DNA of 64,000 nt from Vitellaria paradoxa (taxonomy: Eukaryota > Streptophyta > Magnoliopsida > Ericales > Sapotaceae), in the NCBI GenBank assembly GCA_019916065.1, contig CM034239.1:44904663-44968662 (forward strand), given 5' to 3'. Of the stretch, positions 48,701 through 60,700 are shown one piece after another (within the stretch, counting starts at the first letter, position 1; every line of letters starts with the position of its first letter). Below the pieces are notes generated by a model that made no database searches, was not told where the DNA came from, and saw only the letters and a list, made by a program, of their open reading frames with translations. The position numbers and the translations under genes were made by a program.

Positions 48701-51700
48701 TTCCACGTCAAGGGGAGTGTTACATTAGCTCAATATACATTATTGAACCAATTTTCTAACAGTTTGAGCTTTTAAGTTAATTGGTGACTTAACAATGATG
48801 AATTGAGTGAGGCTTGAATTGTAACTAAACTACATAATGCCGGCAATTGTAATAAAAATGGAACGATTTTATCATGGAAATTGTACAGTGACACTGTCTC
48901 AGAGCCTAATCTAAATCCAATGTAGTTGTGGCTTGACATTATCATTCAATTTTGAAGCACTCGTGACATTTCCATTTGAAACCAGTTTTTTCAGGAATAA
49001 GCTAGACTGCACGAGCTCTAGCTCTGTATTTTCTGAGTGATTTATGTATGTTTTCTTCGAAGTTAATGTTGATACATGCCTCTTGCAGGAGTATTGAAGG
49101 AAACCGCTTCTCAGGGCCCATTCCTGCACAAATTGGGAAATTGGTTAATTTACAGAAGCTGTAATTATCTTCACCCTTATTATGCACATGTTTTTTTAAA
49201 TTTGGTAACAACTCCTTTTTTTTTTTTTAATGTTTCACTTATTGCCTTTATGTTGTTGCTACTGCAATTTTCAGAACCCTATCATCAAATTCTTTCACAG
49301 GAGAATTGCCAGTGGCACTTTCCAAGTTGGTCAACTTGATTGATATGTGAGTATTCTTGTGATTTTTCCCAGATATTCATAGGTCGATGTGATTTTCCTA
49401 CTGAATACCTTGACCTGGCTAGACATTTGATTTAAACATAGGAACAGCGCCTTTATCTTGTTGACAGCTTGATAGTTCTTGCGTTAATCTATTTCACACT
49501 ATGTCTTGGAGGCTGGAAATCTATTTCTAATGAAATATTTTCCGATTGTCCTCTATTACCAACTAATTTCACTTGGCTAACAAGTGGTGATTGTGAGTTC
49601 ATTGTTCAGCAGAAATGCCATAAAATAAAATATAAGATAAAAACAAAGGAAAAGAGTATATAAGAGAAAAAAATATTCTTGTTTAAGATGAGTGTCCCGC
49701 TTCTCTACTAATTAATAATTGTGATGTCATGATATTACTTGCCATCATGATTTAAATATTATTTTGGTTTTTCCTTTCATGGTTCAACCCTGCAAAAGGG
49801 TTTCATAGAACTTGTTGTGCCCGTAGTTAATCCTTCTAAATGTTTGTTATTGATGCAATTTAGGAGGATAAGTGACAACAATTTTATTGGAAAGACACCA
49901 GATTTCATTGGAAATTGGACGCAGATCGAGAAACTGTAAGCTTTATTTTAAAATTGCTATTTCATTGTTTGCTTATTCTACTGTGTATTGTGGATGAATG
50001 GAAAGTCAATGCTGGGGTATCAGAAGTCAAAAGATAAGAATGCTCATAGGTAATCTTTTGAGTTGTATCCATTCATTTGTTTGATGCAAATTGCTGTTTA
50101 TTTATCTATGTAACAGGCACATACAAGGTTGTCCCCTTGAGGGACCAATTCCTTCTAGCATTTCTGCTTTGACGAGCTTAAGTGATCTGTATGTATTTGA
50201 AATATTTTACTTCTTTGATCTTACTTTGAGAAAAAAAAAATAATAAATATATGTACCAAAAAAGTGGTAAATATATTAACATCTTCTTTCCTATTTTGTT
50301 TTTTAATTTTGCTTCATATGGATTTTAGGAGGATTAGTGACTTAAAAGGTGGACGATCTAGTTTTCCACCATTAAGTAATATGGAATCCATGAAGAAATT
50401 GTAAGTTTTCTTTTGTGCCTTTCTTCTAACATACTTTTCCTCTTCTCTTTTAAAATTTAACTTAGATGGTCCGGTGCAGGCTACTGAGGAAATGTTCAAT
50501 CTATGGGAAGATACCTGATTATATTGGGGAACTCACAAAACTGAAAACCCTGTAAGGAAAATGGTTTAAATAAGTCCAAGTGAATACGTTGATCTTTTTT
50601 TCGTACCTGGGATTGATGAAATATTACTTTGTTTAATGTGATCGAGAAATATATGCCTGGTGCTACCATGGCTATGCAAATTATCTCAAAACTACTCTAT
50701 TATATCTGAACTCTATATTAAAACGCAGGAATTGATTCAATTTTCTTACTTTCAAATTTATATATTTCAATTTTACTAGCTATCTATGGGTGTTGATTGA
50801 TTTTATATTTGGTGGACTTGTGTACACGTGATGCAGAGACCTCAGTTTTAACGACTTGAGTGGTGAAATTCCATCATCTTTTGTCCAGCTAGCAAAAGTA
50901 GATTATCTGTAAGTGGATCCCTTGCAAAACAAATTCTTTTCCATCCATATTTTGTCAAGCACAACACAGAATTTTGTTTTTTGGTACATGATTTTTTTTT
51001 TTAATATTTTTGTTTGATCGTTGTTTGTAGATATTTGATGGAGAATAAACTTACTGGACCAATACCTGGATGGGTCCTGTCAAGAAACAAGATTATGTAT
51101 GCATGCTTCCTTGAAGGAGTAACCACATTTTTGTACCCAATTACTGTTGATACAATGATGCACAAATTGGAAAAAAAGGAGAAGACTGTTTATGGTTTAC
51201 ATTGATCAGTTTATGATCGGGCTCTAACAATTTGTTCATCGATGTACATCTATGAACACAAGTTATTGTTTGAAAATGTTTAAAGTTCTTAGCAAAATAT
51301 TAACATTTTCCCTCTGTTATATTATGCAGTGATATTTCTTATAATAATTTCACTTGGGAAAGCTCAAGTGCAGTTGAATGTCCACGAGGGAGCGTGTGAG
51401 TCTAATTTTATTTGTTTTTTTCTATTCTCATATCGACATCACTATGTAGGATCATAATATCATGTATTTTTATTCATTTCTCCAGAAATTTGGTCGAGAG
51501 CTATTCCTCCTCGGCTAACAAAGTGTAAGTTATTGTGCTTGTATTTGAACTTTGTATTAGGGTGATGCTAAATGCACTCCAATATTTTCTTTTCACACTC
51601 CAAAAAGCACTATTTATTGTGAGAGGACATGGTGTATGTAAAGTTAAATGTGGAGCGCATTTAGTATTTTCCTTGTATATATATATATATATATTTTTGA

Positions 51701-54700
51701 GAAGATCCCATTTTATTTTTCCTTGATGCGAAAAGATTTCCTTTTTATTTTTGAATCATAAGCTTACCAGTAGGCTGCTAATGATTCTTGTATTCTGTGT
51801 CTTGTCTTCTGCAGAAGTAGAGTTCATCCATGCCTAAAGAAAGACTTCCCATGTTCTGTGGGAAGTGATCAATGTGAGTAAAACAAATCAGGGTTGAAAT
51901 TCCTCTTTTTGCAGTTGATGTCGGGAATAGCAAAGCAGCATCACACTTCAACCAAACCTTTTTTGTAAATGAAAATCAAACATGAAAATTTTAAAACTAA
52001 ATAATTTCTATCGAGCAATGAAAAAACCACGAAAACAATCACAAACTAAACAATAATCTAAATCGCAATGATTGAATCAATCACATAAAGAGGCGATATA
52101 ATGAGGAAATCCTAAAACCACTCTAAATAAAACCCCGAGTCTATTAAGTGACTAAACTGAAAAGCAATCTGCTAGATTACAATGTCAGTTACAAGAGTTA
52201 TTCTGATTACAAGATCGACTAGATCCATTCTCACATAAATCTAATCTTGCTCGCTAGACCCAACAATGCACCAATGCCTGTCCGATTGCCTCTGCCTATC
52301 AGTTCGGCTAGGACCAACCAAGTTTTCAAACAGCATTTGCTAAAACCCACAAGTGTTCAACCTTCTTTTCAAGAACAATGTATATGCTGTAGTCATCTTT
52401 GTTTCAATGAATAACTCTTCAATCTCTCAAGTACGATCTCTGGAATATCTGTTGAAGCTCTAGAAAATAATCTCTCAATGATATGAATTAATACCTGAAT
52501 TTTCTTCATCAATATGCCCACAAATATAGAGAACAAACCTCTGAACTCCAATTTAGAATAGGAATAGACTTCCCAAAATAATCCTCAAAAGATCTTCAAA
52601 TCCAACTTTTAGTTGGAATTTATTTTCCATGATTTTTCCAATTACTTCTGTGAAAACAATATACCAGCTGTGAGTTGCACACGTGCCTGTATGATTGCCA
52701 TCTTCATCAATTTCATGTGTTCCATCTAAGATGCCCACAAGTTTTTATACAAACATATATAAGAATTATGCGTCTTCCAAAAAGTCTTACACAGCCACCC
52801 TTTTTGACCAAGGAGATTTCTATCATTGACCCGATTCCATATTAGCTTGAAGACAAGGATTCACAATTGTGCAGTTGTTGGAAACCCTGCCACATGAAAG
52901 AAAACAGTTGGAGCAGTCTATTCTAGTAGACCAACCACATATGCGGTTTTGGCGGCGGTTAAGCCAAGGTTTTTGACAGATTTCTCCAATTTTCATCTTT
53001 TGAACCAAGTTTTGACCCAAGCAAATTATGAGAAAAAAAGACTTAAACCTAAACTTAATTCAAATTTACCAAAAAAAAATGTGATTTTGGAACGCAAAAA
53101 CATAATAAAAACTAACAAACATAATAAGCTTGGCTGTAATTTGCAAGTAATAAAATTAGGGGTAAATTGCACTATACATTCTTATATTTGCATTCAGTCC
53201 CACTTCAGGACCTCGCCTTTTAATTATAACAATTAAGCCCCTATGCTTCTAATTTTTTGCATTGTTAACCTTCTACGAACGTATTTGGCATTTCAGCTGT
53301 TAAACAGCCAAATGAACTATTTTCAAGCTAACTACATAACCATTTAATAGCTGAAATGCCAACAGAGATTCATAGAAGGTTGATGTTAAGAACTCTAAAA
53401 ATGGAAAGTAGAACTCTTAAGAATTTGGAGAGAATGATAGTTGAGGGAATCTGCAGAGAGGGAAAAGAAGAAGAGAGAAATAGAGAAAGATAAGAAGGAG
53501 AGAAGGAGAGAATGAGAGAAGGAAGGTTGGAGAGGAAATCAGAATTCTTGAAAATACTCATTGCTGTACTCAGTCCCTTGGAGGCTTATTTATAGCTGTA
53601 TTTAATAGCTCCACAACTGTTTTAACAGTTGTAAACTTACAATAACAGCCTTCTTATTGATAACCACCTTCTAACCAGCTGTAACCACCTGTTAACAGCT
53701 ATATAACAGCTCATAACTAACTCTTATTCCTAACAATTCCCTCCTCTTTAAAAGAACCTTGTTCTCAAGGTTGAAAGTTAGGAAATTGTTGTTGTAGTTC
53801 AGGCCAATCCTCCCAAGTAGCTTCGGTGGGTGTAAGAAAAACCCATTGAATGAGGTACTGCTGAATGTCGTTGCCATTTCTTTGAATTCTCCTTTCTGCC
53901 AATACTGCCAAAGGTTCCAGCTTAAAAATTCCTTGAGTATCCATAAGAGGAAGTGCATTGGTTATAGTAGTAGTCGGCCCCACTTTCTTCTTCAACAGTG
54001 ATACATGAAACACAGGATGAATTAGGCTGCCACCAGGTAGTTGTAATTGATAAGTCACTGATCCGATTCTAGCTACCACCGGATAGGGTCCAAAATACCT
54101 TGGAGCCAATTTAGGTGAGTTCCTGTAAGTAATGGAAGATTGTCTATAGGGCTGTAGCTTGAGATATACCAAGTCTCCCACTTTAAATTCCCTCTCAGTT
54201 CTGTTCTTATCTGCCATTTGCTTCATTCTGTTTTGTGCAACAGCCAAATTGAGTTTAAGTGCTTGCATTGTCTGTTGTCTTTCTTGAATAAAGTCCTCTA
54301 CTGCTCCCACTTTAGGTTCCTGTTCTATAGCTGCTGGTATGGAGGTAGGTTTAAATCCAAACAATGCCTCAAAGGGTGACAGCCCTAAGGCTGTATGGAA
54401 ATTGGAATTATACCACCATTGTGCCATTGGTAACCAGTTGACCCAGCTTTTTGGGTTAAGAAAAGTCATGCACCTCAAATACCCCTCCAAATACTGATTT
54501 AATCTCTCCGATTGCCCATCTGTCTGTGGGTGATAAGCTGTAGACATGTCTAGAGAAGTCCCATAGAGTTTAAACAGTTCCTGCCAGAAAAGACTGGTAA
54601 AAATTTTGTCCCTGTCTGACACAATGCTTCGAGGAATACCATGAATTTTCACCACTACGTTAAAGAATTCCTTGGCTACTGTTACTGCTGAGAAGGGATG

Positions 54701-57700
54701 AGAGAATGCCATAAAGTGTCCAAACTTGGTTAATCTGTCAACTACTACTAAAATAACTGTCTTTCCATGTGATCTTGGCAACCCTTCAATAAAGTCCATG
54801 CATAAATGAGTCCACGGCTGGTCAGGAATGGGCAATAGTTGTAAATACCCTGGATAAGGTAAATGTTCTGCCTTGCATTGCTGGCAGACATCACATTCTG
54901 TCACACATTATACTATTGTTTGCTTTAGTCCTCGCCAATAGAACAGCTGCCTTAGTCGTTGATAGGTGGCTCTAATTCCTGAATGTCCTCCTACTGCTGA
55001 ACTGTGCACAGATTATACTAGTTTCTTCCTTAAATCTGATCCCATTCCCACATAGATCTTGTTATGAAATTTCAGAATTCTATTTGCAAATACATACCCT
55101 ATCTGTGAATCAGGATCAACCAGCAATGCTGCTATACATTCTTCAGCAAATTGGTCTCCCTTATAACTGCTCACTACTTCATTAAGCCAATTTGGTACCA
55201 CTGTCGAGACGGCCTTCAGTTCTCCTCCAAAAATTCTGGATAGTGCATCTGCTGCCTTATTTTCCTTTCCTTTTCTGTACACAATTTCATATGTCAGTCC
55301 CAAAAGCTTTGTCATCCCCTTCTTCTGAAGTTGAGTGTGCAGCCTTTGTTGCAATAAGTGTTTCAAGCTTTCATGATCAGTTTGCACTATGAATTTTTCC
55401 CCTTCCAAGTAGTGTCTCCATTTATCTACAACCATTAGTAAAGCCAACAACTCTTTCTCATACATAGATAGGCCCAAATTCCTTGGACTCAAGGCCTTAC
55501 TGAGAAAGGCGAGTGGTCTGCCCTCCTGCATTAACACAGCCCCTATTACATTTCCCGAAGCATCAGTTTCCACTACAAAAGTTTTAGTGAAATCAGGTAA
55601 TGCTAGCACCGGAGCTTCAGTCATCACCTCTTTTAACTTCTCAAAAGCTGCCTGCTCCTTAGATCCCTAAAAGAAGTTATCTTTCTTAAGTAACTCTATC
55701 AGTGGTTTGCTAATCTGCCCATATCCCTTTATAAATCTTCTATAGTAGCCAGTGAGGCCCAAGAATCCTCTTAATCCTTTTACTGAAATAGGCACAGGCC
55801 AATTCACCATTGCTTCCACCTTCTTACAATCTGTTTGGACCCCATTACCATGAATAATGTATCCTAAATACTCAATCTGTTTCTGTGCAAATGAGCATTT
55901 TGATTTCTTGACAAAGACCTGATTATCCTTGAGGACTTGTAGGGTTATTTTAAGGTGTTCTAAATGGGTTTGGAAGGAAGGGCTATATACTAAAATGTCA
56001 TCAAAGAGGACCAGGATAAATTTGCTCAAATAAGGTTGGAACACATTGTTCATTAAGGCTTGGAAAGTGGCTGGGGCATTGGTAAGGCCGAAAGGCATAA
56101 CTCTGAATTCATATAGGCCTTGGTGTGTTTTAAAAGCTGTTTTGTGGGTATCTTCTGGTCTCATCCTAACTTGATGATAGCTAGATCTTAGGTCTAGTTT
56201 GGTGAAGAATTGTGCCCCATGTAATTCATCTAATAAGTCTTCAATTATGGGTATGGGAAATTTGTCTTTAATGGTAATAGCATTGAGTTGTCGGAAGTCA
56301 ATACAAAATCTCCAAGTTCTATCTTTTTTTTTTTTTTTGACTAACAGCACTAGTGAAGTAAATGGGCTGTGACTGTGTTGTATGATGGATTGATTTAGCA
56401 TTTCGGCCACCATTTTTTCAATTTCCTTCTTTTGGGCAGGGGAATATCTATAAGGTTTAATATTGACTAATTCTGAGTTTGGTTTAAGAGGTATGGTATG
56501 GTCAAAATTTCTCAGTGGAGGCAGGGTTTTGGGTTCAGAAAATAAGTCCTCATAGTCTAATAACAGCTTTTGCAAAGAATTCAGTTCAGTTGGACTAACC
56601 TCTGGGGCTATAACAGCAATTTTTCCTTCTTCCATAGCTATGATTGAAAACAATTGGGCTGTCACATTATGGATCCCCTTTTTTATCCATGATTGCAGCC
56701 TTTTTCCTGAAATCATCTTCAAGGCAACCTCTTCCATACTTCCTCTTAATTGCACATTTTTTCCTTCCTTGTCAAATGATACTTCCAGTTTCTTTAAATC
56801 AAAGACCTTGGGGCTATAATCTTTGATCCAATCAGTGCCCAATACCATGTCACAACCTCCTAATTTCAACAATCTCAATTCAGCTACAAACTTATGGCCC
56901 TGCAGCTTCCAGTAAAACCCTTCAGTTTTGGCTGAGCTAAGCATTTTCTGCCCATTGGCTATAGTGACAGCTAATGGAGTTGCTCTTCTGGTTTTACACC
57001 TTAATTCCTTTGCCACTTCTTCATCCAGGAAACTATGGGTACTGCCGCTGTCTATCAATATTAATAATGGTCTGTTTCCCACAGAACCTCTGAATTTCAT
57101 AGTGCTGTGAGAAAACTGCCCATTCATTGCATGAATGGATAATTCAGCAATATCTGACTCATCTTCTTCTTCTTCCTCCCCTTGATCCTGTTCCTCAACA
57201 TCCATACCTTCAATTTCTTTTTCTACCTCCATACTCATAAGCTGCCTTTTGCAAACATGGCCCACAAAATACTTATCTCCACATTTAAAGCATTCTCCTG
57301 GCTGTTTCCTTGTCTCTGTTGTGCTGCTGCCCATCAATTTTCTTGTGAAATTCAGTGAGCTTCTATTGTTAGAGAAACTGCCCTGGTTCTTGAAATTTCC
57401 ATTTCCTACTGCTCTTCCTCCATTCCAATTAGATGAATGTTTGCTCCCATTTTCAACATTCCAGCTTTTCGAACTCCCAGAATTTCCCATTCCTCCTTTT
57501 GTCCATGATTTCTGCTTCTTATACATAGCATCCAAAGCTAATTCCTGTAATCTTGCTTGTTCAATCACCTGACTTAGTGTTTTTGGTCGTAACACCTTAA
57601 CCAATGGCCTGAGTTCTTCCTTCAGTCCACTGAGAAAGCTGGAAATGAAATAAGATTCAGTCAAATTAGGATTCTCACTCACCATTAGTGCCTTAAGTTC

Positions 57701-60700
57701 TTCGAACTTGGACTGATATTCTTCTATAGCCCCATTTTGATTCAATTTATTGAACTCTTCCACCACATCTTTCATACCTTTTTCTCCAAACCTTTCACAA
57801 AGTGCTTCCACAAATTTCTTCCAAATTAACTCCTCTCTATTAACCATCCACCCTTGATACCATACATCCACCTTATCTTCCAAGAAAATTGAAGCAATTT
57901 CCACTTTTTGATGATCAGGAGTTTGACAGATTAAGAAATACTTTTGGCACCTCCTTATCTATCCTCTAGGATTAGTGCCATCGAAATAATGCATCTCCCA
58001 TTTAGGAGTTACAGCTTGTGGCCCTCCATTCTGAATTCCCATCATCCTAGACTGCATTTCTCTATATTCTTTAGTTTCCGCCACTTCTTTATCTCTTCTA
58101 TATCCACAATGACTAGCCTCTGCGTTGTCCAATTCAATGTAGGGATTTGGCAGAATTCCTTTACCCTTTAGAGTAGTCGCCCTTTGATTCTCCCTGCCTT
58201 CATCTTCTTTTCTTGTTTTCTCCTTCCACATCTCATCCAACCTTTGTTGATTTTCAAGGATTTTGTCTAACACTTCCAGTTTTGTTAAGTGAGCATCAAT
58301 CTTACCTAACTGAGCTTCCACATGCACCATTCTTTGATCCATAGCTCCCAAATTCTGATCCTGCGACTCAATCCTGGACTGCAGTGTATTCATTTGCTGT
58401 TCTAGTAGCTTCAATTTAGTTCCTTTTGCCATTTCTTGTTGGTGTGTGTCTCGGAATTCCCAAAGGGTTCAGTAAATCCAGAATTCTTGAAATCTACTGA
58501 GTGTTGGAAGGTGTTTGGTTGCCAAGAAAGTTGGAGAGATTGTGAGAAAATAGCCGAGGAGCGACTGCTCTGATACCAATTTGTTAAGAACTCTAAGTAG
58601 AACTCTTAAGAATTAGGAGAGAATAATAGTTGAGGGAATCTGCAGAGAGGGAAAAGAAGAAGAGAGAAATAGAGAAAGATAAGAAGGAGAGAAGGAGAGA
58701 ATGAGAGAAGGAAGGTTGGAGAGGAAATCAGAATTCTTGAAAACACTCATTGCTGTACTCAGTCCCTTGGAGGCTTATTTATAGCTGTATTTAACAGCTT
58801 TACAACTGTTTTAACAGTTGTAACAACTCCTTAACCTCCTAACAATTCTAACAACTTACAATAACAGCCTTCTTATTGATAACCACCTTCCAACCAGCTG
58901 TAACAACCTGTTAACAGCTATATAACAGCTCCTAACTAACTCTTATTCCTAACAGTTGACACTGCCAAAAAAAAAAAGGATATGTAGGGGGTTAATTGTT
59001 ACAATTAGAATATGAGATCGTAAAGTGAGATAGTTGCAAAATGTAAAAGTACATAGTGTAATTTATTTTAAAATTTTGTGGGTTAACTTCTTACTAAGTA
59101 AGGTGAAAAGTTTGATTATTCCGGATTTATTTGGCACAATCAAGAAATCAAAAGCCGTTGTTATTTGTCATTGTAGTGAATTACCTAGAGGAATTTTATA
59201 AATGATTTGGGAGCTAAATATTTAAGATGATTTTTAATTGTACAGGAGATTGTTCAATAATATGGGAGAATCAATAATATGGGAGAAGGGGCTCATTTGC
59301 TTGATAAATTTATGCTTGTATAATTCCTTATTCTATCATTTTTCCAACTAAAATAAAACAGACTGCAGATTTTTTTCCTTCAACTGTTGTTTTATTTTTT
59401 TGAGATTTGTTTTGCAAATCTTGTTTAACTGTAACAGATTACTCCTTGCACATTAACTGTGGTGGAAAGGAGGCCATTATCAACCACACCAAGTATGAAG
59501 CTGATTTAGAAGCAAGAGGTGCTTCAATGTTTTACGTAGGACAGAACTGGGCATTCAGCAGCACTGGTCACTTCATGGATAATGATCTTGATTCTGACAT
59601 TTACATCGGCACCAACACTTCCACTCTGCATAATGTCTCTATGCCCGATTCAGAACTGTATGCAACAGCACGCAAATCGCCTCTCTCTCTGACGTACTAT
59701 GGACTATGTCTTATGAATGGGAATTACACTGTGAAACTCCATTTTGCAGAGATTGTTTACATAAATGACCAGACGTTTAACAGTCTAGGGAAGCGTATCT
59801 TTGATGTCTACTTGCAGGTAACCGAACTACACACAGCAAGAAGACAACGGTTCCCTTCCAAATCTTATCAGTAGTTAATGTTGAATCATTTATGTAATTT
59901 TGAGTAAACAGGGAGAGTTGGTGCTGAAGGATTTTAATATTGAAAAGGAGGCAGGTGGCGTTGGTAAGCCCATTGTGAAGACTTTCACTGCACTTGTAAC
60001 AAGTCATGCTTTGAAAATTCAGTTCTACTGGGCTGGAAAAGGTACAACAGGCATCCCAGTTAGAGGAGTGTATGGTCCTCTTATATCGGCTATATCAGTG
60101 GATCCAGGTAAGCTATTTGAATTCTCTTCAGGGCATCTTTTTCTTGCATTTCTTGCTGGTTAAAGGTAGGAAATGATACTTGACCCTGTTATTGAAGCTT
60201 TAGGGTGAGTTTGGAGTGGTAGAAAGTGAGATAAAATGTGATTTGGGGAAACTTTTTTGCGTTTGGTGCGCACATCTTAAACCGCGTTTTTTGGAGATGA
60301 ATAGTAAGATTCACGTTCTGACGGATTGGATTTTCTTTGGACGGATTCAAAATTTTGGGTAGTCATGACTTCTTTATACTACAATCTGTCCAAACGGATT
60401 GTAGAAACCGTTTGGACGGAAGTTGACCGCGCGAATCCGTCGGAACGGTTTTACAATTCGTTGACCCCACAAAAAAAGTCAAAGTGGGTGTTATTCGGTA
60501 GTTTGAAAATCCATGGTGAGAATGGTAAAAAAATTTTTGCTATTTGATTAATTGAATTCTAGTTATTGACTTTTTTTTGAAAGGTATTGAACTTTTTTTT
60601 TGAATTTTGAGAAGGCGGAAATGTATAAAAATGTATAGAGATTTTTAAAAGTTTTCAGATATTTTCAGAAATTTTCACCAAAATTTGGTGCACCAAACGC

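Larger units (their letters stand above)
53384..58954 (-). mobile_element. Reina-like Ty3/gypsy chromovirus retrotransposon, complete, TSD GTTGA
   Basis: A full-length 5571-bp LTR retrotransposon lying antisense in receptor-kinase intron 16. LTRs are 53384-53735 and 58582-58954, both beginning TGTTAAGAACTCT and ending TTATTCCTAACA on the plus strand. The target duplication GTTGA is exact (53379-53383, 58955-58959). A primer-binding site complementary to initiator tRNA-Met (TGGTATCAGAGC on the minus strand) is at 58567-58578, and a purine tract AAAGAGGAGGGAAT lies against the other LTR (53736-53750). The LTRs differ by about ten substitutions plus indels by eye, so the insertion is fairly young. 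Compact size, short LTRs and a terminal chromodomain fit the Reina clade. Confidence 0.93.
53158..59070. mobile_element. Foldback/MITE element split by the Reina-like insertion
   Basis: The left flank of the retrotransposon (53158-53378) and its right flank (58960-59070) are inverted repeats. GGGGTAAATTGCACTATACA on the left matches the complement of GTACATAGTGTAATTTA on the right, and TAACAATTAAGCCCC matches the complement of GGGGGTTAATTGTTA. The arms are the ends of one older TIR element of about 340 bp into which the 5.57-kb element jumped. TIR identity is roughly 70-80 percent by eye. Confidence 0.6.
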
